Positions 32,085 through 39,301 of a stretch of 39,301 nucleotides of DNA are shown piece after piece; the stretch's first letter is position 1, and each line of letters opens with the position of its first letter. Location: NCBI RefSeq assembly GCF_051155795.1, contig NZ_DAXETW010000156.1, positions 1-39,301 of the forward strand, given 5' to 3'. The position numbers were made by a program, and so were the translations under genes. The DNA comes from Longibacter sp051155795 (GTDB lineage: Bacteria; Bacteroidota; Rhodothermia; Rhodothermales; Salinibacteraceae). The notes beneath the pieces are model-generated. The model had not been told where the DNA came from. It saw nothing but the letters and a program-made list of their open reading frames with translations, and did no database searches.

Positions 32085-34841
32085 ATGCGTATTCAGTCGT
32101 GTCATATCGATGCGTTCGGCCCTTTCGAAGACGTTTCACTGGAGACCATCGATCATCCCGTCGTTGTCGTTCACGGCGACAACGAAGCGGGCAAAACGTC
32201 GTTCTTTCATTTCCTCCGCACCATGCTGTATGGCATCTACCCGACGGATGCCGACAAGCATATGTACCAGCCGCATTCCGGTCGGGCAATTGAGGGCCGG
32301 GTGTCGTTTCGTCGGGGCGGGGAGGATCCGGCTACGGTATCGCGACGGCTCCGAAGTGCGCCTCAGGGCAGTCTGGTGCGAAACGGCGAAAGCGTTGACC
32401 TTCGCAACCGGACGATTCCGGCTGCGCAGCACGTGCCTCGGTCGGTGTTCGAGTCCGTCTACGCCCTGCAACTGGACGACCTAGTGCGCCTCGAAGGGGC
32501 GGCGTGGGGTGAGGTGCAGGATCGACTGCTGGGATCGCTGAGTGTCGACCACATCCGGCCGGCAAGAACTGTCATCGACGAACTGGAGGATGAGGCCACG
32601 GATCTGTGGCGAACAGACAACCGCGGCAAACCCGTGGCCAAGCAACTCGCCCGCCGCCGGCGCAAGCTCCGCGAGGATGCTCGGGTCGCCCGGGAGCGCG
32701 ATCGGCAGATCCGGTCCCTGTCCGCGGACATCGATCGGCTGGATGACGAGATTCAGTCGATGAAGGAGGAGAAGCTTGAGTTGACCGCGCGGCAGAATCG
32801 GGCAGAGCGACTCGCCCCTGTCCGGCGCCTGTTGAAGAATGTCGAGGAGCTGGAGGCCGAAGCCGGCGACCTCTCGCCGTACACGTCCTTACCGGAGAAC
32901 CCGCGCGACCTCATCGATTCGCTTGAGGCCCAGCGGACCGACATCGGCCTTCGTCGATCGGAGAAGCGGGAGGCGCTCCAGGCGCTGGAGCGAGCGGCGT
33001 CTGCCCCTACCGAAGCGGATCACCAGGTACTGGAGCACGCGACGCAGGTGCGTGGTTGGTCGAAGCGGGTCGAGGTGTTGCAGAACCGGCAGGCGCAGGC
33101 GGAGGACGCGCGCCGGGCAGCGGAGGAGGCGCGACGACGGCTTGAGGCGGCGGGCGGCATCCTCGACGGCGGCTGGGACGAGCGGTACGCAGAGCCCGTT
33201 CGCCGGCTCTCAATGGCGGACCTTCGCGAGCGCATCCGCGCGTTTGAACGGGCTCACCAGGATGTGCGCGAAGCGCGGTCGACGGCGGAGACGCTCGACG
33301 TTCAGGCCGGAGCCGGCGCGCCGCTCGGCATCTGGATCGCGGTGGCCGTGGCCGGTGCCGTCATGGGGGTTCTGACGGCGTGGTTCACGCCGCCCGTGGC
33401 CGGTCTGCCTGCGGTTGGCGCGGTGATCTCCGTGGTCGGACTCTGGCAGGCCGTTCTGGCGCATCAGAAGAACGAAAACAAACGAGCGCAGCGGGAGGCC
33501 CTGGAGCTGGATCGCAAGCAGGACGAGGCCGAGGCGCGGGCGGCATCGGTAGCGAACTTGGTGGCCGGGATCCCGCTGCCGGATGCGCGTACGGATCGCC
33601 CGGGCTCGGACCTGGTCGATGACCTTCGGATGCTCCAGGAAGCAGCGCACGCCTACGACGAGCGGTCGCAGAAGGCCGAGCGCACGGAAGAGGCGGTCCA
33701 ACAGGCCGTCTCGAGCGTCCGAGACCTTGCGGAGAACTGCGGCATGAGCGAATCGGCGGCCGCCGGCGAGGTCCCGGATGTGATCGGCGCACTGGAAAAC
33801 CGCCTCGACCGGGCAGAGGAACGCGTCGAAGCAGCCGAAGCGGCCGACCGGGACCTCCCAGATCTTCGCGAGACGGTGGCCGAACTGGACGAACAATACC
33901 GGGAGCTGGACCGCCGACTCGAGGAAACGCGAACGCTCCTGATCGAGCTTGCTGAATCGGATGGATCCTCCGGCTCCTCGCCCGATGGACCGCCGGAAGT
34001 GGACGCGGCGGAATCAGTGGAGGAACGCCTGGACCGGGGCATCGAGATCCTGCAGGGTCGCCGCAACGCTCGCGACCGCGCGGAGATGACGCGGGACACG
34101 CTGCATAGCGAGTACCCGGACTGGGAACAGCGACAGGCCGAAATCGAGGCGCTTGATGAGGAAGAAGAATGGACGTTCTCCGATGAGGAGGTTGCCCGCA
34201 TGTCGCAGCGCCTCGACGAGATTACAACGGATCTGCAGGAGAAGACGGTCGAGCGGGAGGGACTTCGGAAGGACCTCGCCCATTTGCTGGAAGAGCCCAC
34301 CGTGGCGGAGATCGAGAGCGAGCAGGCCGAGGTCGACCGGCGGCTGGCAGACGTTCGGCGCGAGCGGGACAGGCTGATGCTCCTCGCGGGCATTATTCGA
34401 ACGGCGGACGCAGACTTTCGCCAGAAGCACCAGCCAGACGTGATTCGGCGCGCCTCGGCGATCGTGTCGACCGTGACGCGCGGCCGGTACGAGCGGCTGG
34501 AATTGCAGGACGATGGACAGCGCCTGGTGACGTACGCTGCCAACGGCACGATGCCGGTGACGGTGGCGCCACCGCTGAGTCAGGGAACGCTCGACCAGAT
34601 GTATCTCGCCATCCGCCTGGCTATTGTCGACCACCTCGACGACGGACGCGACCCGCTGCCCCTTTTCCTGGACGAGGTCTTCGTTAACTGGGACCAGGAA
34701 CGTCGCCGCGGCGCGCTGGACGTACTCGCGCAGATGGCCGAGCGACGGCAGATTTTCTTCTTCACCTGCCACCCGCACTTTGCGCGGGAGGTCTCATCCC
34801 ACCTTGATGCCGTCGACGTGGACCTCGGCGGCCTTGCGTGA
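32085..34841 (+). CDS. SbcC/YhaN-like AAA ATPase with an internal membrane hairpin
   Basis: The 918-residue protein starts MRIQSCHIDAFG; an earlier in-frame ATG at 32031 sits four bases after the nuclease stop. It has Walker A GDNEAGKTS (31-39), two long coiled coils, a signature region LSQGTLDQMYLAIRLAI, and Walker B PLFLDEVFVNWD (about 860). Between the coiled-coil arms (about 410-460) lies a pair of hydrophobic helices (IWIAVAVAGAVMGVLTAWF and the following VGAVISVVGLW). This would place the hinge end of the coil in the membrane, as described for the YhaN group. It is the Rad50-type partner of the upstream nuclease. Confidence 0.9.
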   Translation: MRIQSCHIDAFGPFEDVSLETIDHPVVVVHGDNEAGKTSFFHFLRTMLYGIYPTDADKHMYQPHSGRAIEGRVSFRRGGEDPATVSRRLRSAPQGSLVRNGESVDLRNRTIPAAQHVPRSVFESVYALQLDDLVRLEGAAWGEVQDRLLGSLSVDHIRPARTVIDELEDEATDLWRTDNRGKPVAKQLARRRRKLREDARVARERDRQIRSLSADIDRLDDEIQSMKEEKLELTARQNRAERLAPVRRLLKNVEELEAEAGDLSPYTSLPENPRDLIDSLEAQRTDIGLRRSEKREALQALERAASAPTEADHQVLEHATQVRGWSKRVEVLQNRQAQAEDARRAAEEARRRLEAAGGILDGGWDERYAEPVRRLSMADLRERIRAFERAHQDVREARSTAETLDVQAGAGAPLGIWIAVAVAGAVMGVLTAWFTPPVAGLPAVGAVISVVGLWQAVLAHQKNENKRAQREALELDRKQDEAEARAASVANLVAGIPLPDARTDRPGSDLVDDLRMLQEAAHAYDERSQKAERTEEAVQQAVSSVRDLAENCGMSESAAAGEVPDVIGALENRLDRAEERVEAAEAADRDLPDLRETVAELDEQYRELDRRLEETRTLLIELAESDGSSGSSPDGPPEVDAAESVEERLDRGIEILQGRRNARDRAEMTRDTLHSEYPDWEQRQAEIEALDEEEEWTFSDEEVARMSQRLDEITTDLQEKTVEREGLRKDLAHLLEEPTVAEIESEQAEVDRRLADVRRERDRLMLLAGIIRTADADFRQKHQPDVIRRASAIVSTVTRGRYERLELQDDGQRLVTYAANGTMPVTVAPPLSQGTLDQMYLAIRLAIVDHLDDGRDPLPLFLDEVFVNWDQERRRGALDVLAQMAERRQIFFFTCHPHFAREVSSHLDAVDVDLGGLA

Positions 34842-34902
34842 GGTGCCCCATGCGCGGGGAGGGGGGATGTCATCAAGTTCTCGACATCTCACGCGGGGCA
34901 AT

Positions 34903-34934
34903 AAAAAACGCCGGACCCCTGTGGGATCCGGCGT
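34903..34934 (-). terminator. Rho-independent terminator of the ECF sigma gene
   Basis: On the minus strand, ACGCCGGA (34908-34915) pairs with TCCGGCGT (34927-34934), extended by three G-C pairs after one mismatch. It is followed by five or six U residues (A-run 34903-34908). It lies 50 bases beyond the stop. Confidence 0.9.
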
Positions 34935-34983
34935 CGAGCGTCGTTCGGCGAAGAACGGTACTCCGGTCGGGTACGTCCCGGCG

Positions 34984-35643
34984 TCAGGATTCCGTCTCGA
35001 ACGGATACACATCCTTGAGCAGGGCCTGGAGCTTCGTACGGCCGCGGTTGATGCGGCTCTTGACCGTGCCCATCGGGAGTCCCGTAATTTCCGCAATCTC
35101 GTCGTAGGCGAGCTGCTGGATGTCACGCAGCACCACGACCTCGCGGAAGGCCGGCGGGATCTCGTTCATCGCCTCCTGGATGTAGTGGTCCTGGATGGTG
35201 CTCTCCGCGTGCTTGTCCGGGGAGAACGACTCATCCGGGATTTCCATTTCATACTCTTCGTTGTCGCGGTTCACCGACTGGATGGACTGCATCCGGCGGC
35301 GCTTCCGCTTGCGATATTCCGACCGGGCCAGGTTTCCAGCAATGGTGTAGAGCCACGTGGAAAACTTGGCAATCCGGCGGTAGGAATGCCGGTTGCGGTG
35401 CACCCGGAGAAACGTCTCCTGCAGTAGATCCTCGCACCGTTTCATATCACCGAGGAAACGATACAGGTACTGCATCAGGCGGTCCGAGTACCGCTCCACC
35501 AGAATGTTGAAGGCCTCCACCGTACCGGCCTGGAACTGCGACATAAGATCCTCGTCGCTCATTTCCTGCAGGGCCTCGTACTGGCTGAACGCCGACTTGT
35601 CCTGGGTTTTCTGGGTAACGATTTCCGCTTTGTCCTTCGCCAT
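34984..35643 (-). CDS. ECF-type RNA polymerase sigma factor
   Basis: The 219-residue protein has region 2 (about 45-112: AFNILVERYSDRLMQYLYRFL, CEDLLQETFLRVHRN, FSTWLYTIAGNLARSEYRKR) and region 4 (about 155-208: IPPAFREVVVLRDIQQLAYDEIAEITGLPMGTVKSRINRGRTKL). Region 3 is missing, as in ECF sigmas. An acidic linker joins the two. No anti-sigma gene is next to it: the neighbour on the other side of the long upstream region is an asparaginase-type gene in the opposite direction. A palindrome at 35762-35781 lies upstream and may be a regulatory site. Confidence 0.95.
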   Translation of the reverse strand: MAKDKAEIVTQKTQDKSAFSQYEALQEMSDEDLMSQFQAGTVEAFNILVERYSDRLMQYLYRFLGDMKRCEDLLQETFLRVHRNRHSYRRIAKFSTWLYTIAGNLARSEYRKRKRRRMQSIQSVNRDNEEYEMEIPDESFSPDKHAESTIQDHYIQEAMNEIPPAFREVVVLRDIQQLAYDEIAEITGLPMGTVKSRINRGRTKLQALLKDVYPFETES

Positions 35644-35761
35644 GTATACCGTGCGCTGTGTTGCTGCTAAAAAAGTCTGATGGTCGCAAACCTGTGACCG
35701 GATGTCTTAATCTGGTCGACATCCACCCGAAACGCAAACACAATTTGTTACGAATCAGGCA

Positions 35762-35781
35762 TTCGGACACATGTTCCCGAA
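35762..35781. promoter_or_regulatory. Imperfect 20-base palindrome upstream of the sigma factor
   Basis: TTCGGACACATGTTCCCGAA matches its reverse complement at 16 of 20 positions. It lies 119 bases upstream of the sigma start, in the 385-base divergent region (35644-36028), where no coding frame is supported. An operator is a guess. Confidence 0.4.
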
Positions 35782-36028
35782 CGTCCGTCCTGCGTTGATT
35801 ATTGTGCTGCAAAATACAGTCCAGCCAGGAACCGATGGGGGTTCCCGCCGGAAATGGTTGTGAAATCGATCGTTTCTCCTGCCATTCCGTCGTAGAGGTT
35901 CCATCGGGTTCTCCCTTTGCCGCCGTTATGGCGGGAAAATCTTCGTGCGGCCACTGATTTCGCGATTCCTGACGCGCTGTCGTACGTTACACGCGCTCGC
36001 CGACCCGTTAAACTGTTTATACTCCTTC

Positions 36029-37177
36029 ATGATGACTTCATCTGTGCGTGCTCTCTGTATCGCTCTTCTGGTGACGACAGGTCTTCTCGTCGCTACCGCA
36101 CCGTCGTCATCTGCTCAAGACGCCCGGACCACGGAAACGATGATGGACACGGATGCGCCGATCGCTATTGTCGTCCACGGGGGGGCGGGGACAATCCTTC
36201 CCGAAAACATGACCGATGAAAAGGAAACGGCAATCCGTGAGGCGCTTGCCTCCGCGCTCGACGCCGGATACGCGGTACTCGAAAATGGGGGCAGCAGCCT
36301 GGACGCGGTCGTCGAAACGCTTGTGATTCTGGAGGACTCGCCTCTGTTCAACGCCGGGCGGGGGGCGGTCTTTACGCACGATGGGACGGTTGAGCACGAC
36401 GCGTCCATCATGCATGGCGGCACCCGCAGTGCCGGGGCGCTGACCGGGGTCTCGACCGTGAAGAACCCGATTCGCCTAGCGCGGGCGATCCTGGATCACT
36501 CGCGACACGTGATGATGTCCGGTGAGGGAGCGGAGGCCTTCGCACAGTCGCAGGGCTTTGAGCCAGTTGCGAACGAGTACTTCTACACCGAACGGCGACG
36601 GCAGCAGCTCCGCGATGCCCTGTCCCGCGAGGAAACGCAACTCGATGAGCCGGGCGACGGCATGGAGGGAGAGACCGAAACGGGTGACGGCGAGGCAGGG
36701 ACCACCGGATCCGCAGAAACGCCCGACATCAGCAAGTTCGGCACGGTCGGCGCCGTGGCCCTCGATCGGGAGGGAACGATTTCGGCAGGCACGTCCACCG
36801 GGGGGATGACGAACAAGCGCTGGGGACGGGTTGGCGATTCGCCCATCATCGGGGCGGGTACGTACGCACACAATGAAACATGCGGCGTGTCGGCGACCGG
36901 ACACGGCGAGTACTTCATGCGCGGGGTGGTCGCACACGACATCGCAGCCCGGATGCGGTACGGCGGGGAGTCCCTGCAGGGCGCGGCGCGCTCCGTCGTC
37001 ATGGAGGAGTTGCCGTCCATCGGGGAGGGCGGCTCCGGCGGCGTGATTGCGCTCGACCGTGAAGGCAACATTTCCATGCCGTTCAATACACCGGGAATGT
37101 ACCGCGGCTACGTAGATACCAACGGCAACGTCGTCGTCAAAATCTACAGTGAGGAGGTAGAGGCGTCGCGTGATTAG
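36029..37177 (+). CDS. Exported isoaspartyl peptidase/L-asparaginase (Ntn-hydrolase)
   Basis: The 382-residue precursor starts with tandem ATGs, has a signal peptide ending near SSSAQ, and then the family's HGGAG motif (50-54). The autocleavage site is KFGTVGAVALD, leaving Thr239 as nucleophile; GTSTGGMTNKRWGRVGDSPIIGAG supplies the other catalytic residues. It cleaves isoaspartyl dipeptides or asparagine after self-processing into alpha and beta chains. An acidic insert (about 203-233, Glu/Gly/Asp/Thr-rich) just before the cleavage site is longer than usual. The enzyme should act in the periplasm. Confidence 0.93.
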   Translation: MMTSSVRALCIALLVTTGLLVATAPSSSAQDARTTETMMDTDAPIAIVVHGGAGTILPENMTDEKETAIREALASALDAGYAVLENGGSSLDAVVETLVILEDSPLFNAGRGAVFTHDGTVEHDASIMHGGTRSAGALTGVSTVKNPIRLARAILDHSRHVMMSGEGAEAFAQSQGFEPVANEYFYTERRRQQLRDALSREETQLDEPGDGMEGETETGDGEAGTTGSAETPDISKFGTVGAVALDREGTISAGTSTGGMTNKRWGRVGDSPIIGAGTYAHNETCGVSATGHGEYFMRGVVAHDIAARMRYGGESLQGAARSVVMEELPSIGEGGSGGVIALDREGNISMPFNTPGMYRGYVDTNGNVVVKIYSEEVEASRD

Positions 37178-37308
37178 CCCTAACGCATTCACGATCGAGC
37201 GTTACGATTGGGCGGGTCGCCGCGTCTATCATAACACGCGGAGAAGATGCCGCGGTCCGTCGCGTTCGTTCCATCCGGTATCTCCGATTCATCCAACCTT
37301 TCCCTGCC

Positions 37309-37944
37309 ATGATCTCTCGCATGCGACTCTCTCTGTTTGCCTCTCTCTTTGCGTTCCTGATCCTGCTGACTGGCTGCGATGAGGGCCCGGCCGGACCGCC
37401 GGGACAACCCGGACCACCCGGACCGCGCGGCCCGGAGGGACCGCCCGGAGCCGCGGTGACCAGCTTTGACGTTATCTTTGACACCGAAACCGCGCAGGTG
37501 GGGCCCAACGGTCTGGTTCTGTTCGAGAATTACGATGCCCCGGAGATCACCTCGAACGTTCTCACGAACGGCATCGTGATGTGCTATTATTTCGAAAGCA
37601 ATAATACGCTCACGGCGATGCCGTACACATACGGCGAGGAGTCGCAGGACGTTGACGCGGTCGACTACACCCTCACGTTCGGCTACGCGTTCGATACGGG
37701 TCTCGTGCAGATCTTCTACGAAGGATCCGCCCCCTTCGCGCTTGACTTCGCGGTCGATCGAGACGTCCGCGTCGTCGTTCTCGAGGGAGACCCGTTCTCG
37801 TCGGCGGTCGCTGCGGCCAAGTCGACGTCCATGTCCCAACTGGAAGCGCTGCAGAACAACTATCCGGAGGTGGACTGGCAGAACTACTACGACGTCGCCG
37901 AGCACTTTAACCTCCCAATGACGCCTCCGTCGCCTCGTGAGTAA
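37309..37944 (+). CDS. Collagen-like lipoprotein
   Basis: The 211-residue precursor has a lipobox LTGC (Cys23), eight consecutive Gly-X-Y triplets (residues 26-49, Pro-rich), and a C-terminal globular domain of about 160 acidic residues with aromatic strands. It should sit on the outer membrane, with the short triple-helix-forming stalk right after the lipid anchor. The C-terminal domain, with its VLFENYDAPEITSNVL and VMCYYFESNN segments, is unfamiliar. The start is uncertain between the two nearby ATGs (37309 and 37321). Its end overlaps the frame of the next gene by a few bases. Confidence 0.85.
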   Translation: MISRMRLSLFASLFAFLILLTGCDEGPAGPPGQPGPPGPRGPEGPPGAAVTSFDVIFDTETAQVGPNGLVLFENYDAPEITSNVLTNGIVMCYYFESNNTLTAMPYTYGEESQDVDAVDYTLTFGYAFDTGLVQIFYEGSAPFALDFAVDRDVRVVVLEGDPFSSAVAAAKSTSMSQLEALQNNYPEVDWQNYYDVAEHFNLPMTPPSPRE

Positions 37945-37981
37945 GCGTCACGCCGTTGGACGAATCCTTAAGGCTCTGACC

Positions 37982-38260
37982 ATGGATGCACAGGAATACC
38001 CGATCGATGGCGTGCTGGACCTTCACGTGTTCGAGCCGTCCGAGATCGGTGAGCTGGTACCCGAGTACCTGCGGGTGTGCCGCGAAAAGGGCATTCTCCG
38101 CGTTCGCATCATTCACGGCAAGGGGTCGGGGCAGTTGCGCCGAAGCGTGCGTGCCATCCTCGACCGGACGGATTCGGTGACGCGCTACGAGACCGCCAAG
38201 GACGCCAGTTCCTGGGGCGCGACCATTGCCTACCTCGCCCCGACCGGTCAGTCAGGCTGA
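37982..38260 (+). CDS. Smr-domain protein
   Basis: The 92-residue protein is little more than an Smr domain: LDLHVF near the start (the Asp-x-His motif), HGKGSGQLRRSVR in the middle, and an ending with AYLAPTGQSG. Smr domains in MutS2 and other proteins can cut RNA or DNA; this one stands alone. A longer frame starts at 37937 inside the preceding gene; the ATG at 37982 gives the typical domain start. Confidence 0.85.
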   Translation: MDAQEYPIDGVLDLHVFEPSEIGELVPEYLRVCREKGILRVRIIHGKGSGQLRRSVRAILDRTDSVTRYETAKDASSWGATIAYLAPTGQSG

Positions 38261-38313
38261 GGCGCCGGATCTACGGTATCACCGGGACAAGACAGATTCG
38301 GCGACGAATGTAT

Positions 38314-38359
38314 ACGCCGGGACGCAGCCGGAAGGCGACGTCCCGGCGTTATTTTATAA
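38314..38359 (+). terminator. Terminator after the Smr gene
   Basis: ACGCCGGGACG (38314-38324) pairs perfectly with CGTCCCGGCGT (38339-38349), with an extra GCC/GGC helix in the loop, followed by TTATTTTATAA. It is oriented for the plus-strand genes. Confidence 0.85.
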
Positions 38360-38390
38360 CCCCGGCCGATGGGCGCGGGATCGACGTCCC

Positions 38391-39041
38391 TTACACGTCC
38401 GCCCGGACCAGCTGGACGTCCAGTTCGATGGTTACGTCGTCCCCCACAATGACACCACCGGCTTCTGTCAACTTATTCCAGGTAAGGCCAAAGTCTTTTC
38501 GGTTGATGACCGTCTCTGCAGCAATCGCAGCGCGCTGTTTCCCTTTCGGACCAACCGCCGTCCCGATCATTGTGCCATCGAACGATACGGTGCGGGTCAC
38601 ATCGCGGATGGTGAGGCGGCCGTTCAGCGTGAACGCCTCGCCGTTTACGTCGCTGACGCCCGTGCTTTCGAACGACATTTCGGGAAATCGCTCCGCATCG
38701 AAGAAATCCGGCGACCGAAGATGGTCGTCCCGGTCCGTGTTACCCGTGTCAATGCTCTGAATCCGGGCGTTCGCCGATGCGGACAGGGTCGACAGGTCGT
38801 CCGGCGTCATGGTGACGGACGCGTCGAAGTCACGGAAAAACCCGGTCACGCTGCTGATCGCCAGATGGCGAACACGGAAACGGACTTCACTATGCGCTTC
38901 GTCGAGGGTCCACGCCACGGGTTCGTCCGAACGGATGTCGACCTCTTCGGTCGAAGCGGCGGGATTGGTCTGGAGGAATGCAAAGCCTGAAAAGAGAAGG
39001 AGCGAAAGGATCGCAGTCGCAACGGACAGTCGCTGAGTCAT
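38391..39041 (-). CDS. YceI-family periplasmic protein
   Basis: The 216-residue protein has an N-terminal signal (about 5-22, SLLLFSGFAFL) and the YceI lipocalin-like barrel. Hallmarks are DEAHSEVRFRVRHL at the start, an internal HLRSPDFFDAERFPEMSFES, and ITRDV-like LTIRDVTRTVSFD. YceI proteins bind polyisoprenoids or similar lipids in the periplasm and respond to base or stress in E. coli. It is read convergently with the Smr gene. Confidence 0.93.
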   Translation of the reverse strand: MTQRLSVATAILSLLLFSGFAFLQTNPAASTEEVDIRSDEPVAWTLDEAHSEVRFRVRHLAISSVTGFFRDFDASVTMTPDDLSTLSASANARIQSIDTGNTDRDDHLRSPDFFDAERFPEMSFESTGVSDVNGEAFTLNGRLTIRDVTRTVSFDGTMIGTAVGPKGKQRAAIAAETVINRKDFGLTWNKLTEAGGVIVGDDVTIELDVQLVRADV

Positions 39042-39159
39042 GGCGCAAACGGGATGTATAATAGGTATCGATCACATCGGTGCACGGCACGTGTCCCGAT
39101 GCTGCGACATCCGTATGGAAGCGAGGCCCGGCGTTACGCAAAGAGATATCTAGCGTACC

Positions 39160-39195
39160 AAAAAAAAACTCGCGGCCCTGGAGGGAGCCGCGAGT
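39160..39195 (-). terminator. Terminator of the outer-membrane protein gene at the window edge
   Basis: ACTCGCGGC (39168-39176) pairs perfectly with GCCGCGAGT (39187-39195). On the minus strand a run of nine U residues (A-run 39160-39168) follows it. Confidence 0.92.
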
Positions 39196-39257
39196 CGGAG
39201 ATGCTGCAATGTGCGGTCATGTGCAACAAGCGCACATGGACGCTGCATCAGACGGGA

Positions 39258-39301
39258 CTACAGGTTGAAGAGCAGGCCGCCCGCGATGTTGAAGCGGTCG
39301 A
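39258..39301 (-). CDS. C-terminal tip of an outer-membrane protein (truncated by window edge)
   Basis: Only the last 13 residues are present (DRFNIAGGLLFNL, then stop). Alternating hydrophobic residues near a terminal Leu fit the last strand of an outer-membrane beta-barrel. A strong terminator 62 bases downstream supports a real gene end. Confidence 0.6.
   Translation of the reverse strand, partial: DRFNIAGGLLFNL

Noticed and set aside
1..39301. CRISPR arrays, insertion sequences, prophage genes, toxin-antitoxin or defence islands
   Set aside because: None seen: no spaced direct repeats, no transposase or integrase motifs, no attachment-site duplications.

Overview
The window is high-GC bacterial DNA with acidic, Asp/Glu-rich proteins and almost no Shine-Dalgarno sequences upstream of starts. 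Outer-membrane and lipoproteins of Bacteroidota style are present (PKD-OmpA lipoprotein, collagen-like lipoprotein, DUF481-type protein), and F1Fo genes are present without the beta and epsilon genes. Together these suggest a halophilic or marine member of the Rhodothermota/Bacteroidota side, Salinibacter-like. This assignment is an inference from protein style, not a database match. Promoters that can be read resemble TTGNNN-N17/18-TACATT or TATAAT.

Layout. 1-4.0 kb: the 3' part of an MFS exporter, convergent queG, a PKD-OmpA lipoprotein with a clear terminator, and rpsT. 4.4-13.2 kb: a membrane-anchored M23 peptidase and a bactofilin (probable cell-shape pair), then two small AtpI/AtpZ-type proteins and atpB-E-F-H-A-G. 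13.4-16.5 kb: tRNA-Ser(GCU), a large SDR-like NAD(P)-binding protein and a RecD/Dda-like SF1B helicase. 16.7-20.7 kb: two tandem, divergent paralogues with signal peptide, helical/TPR-like periplasmic part, one membrane helix, acidic linker and a shared C-terminal domain. They have readable promoters and palindromic elements, and are the best candidate for an undescribed system. 20.9-23.3 kb: an OmpR-type response regulator and its histidine kinase. 23.7-28.1 kb: an orphan coiled-coil protein, an M32 carboxypeptidase, and a betaine/ergothioneine-type ABC importer whose binding protein is fused in front of its permease.

28.2-30.7 kb: tRNA-Thr(CGU), a small winged-helix protein, a SpoIIAA/STAS-like protein, a 30-residue membrane micropeptide behind a large hairpin, and a DUF481-like outer-membrane protein. 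30.8-34.8 kb: an SbcD/YhaO nuclease with an SbcC/YhaN-like ATPase carrying a membrane hairpin. 35-39.3 kb: an ECF sigma factor, an exported isoaspartyl peptidase, a collagen-like lipoprotein, an Smr-domain protein, a YceI protein and the C-terminal tip of an outer-membrane protein.

Most genes are housekeeping or envelope functions; no insertion sequence, prophage or CRISPR array was seen. The high GC content creates long spurious antisense frames, which were left out.
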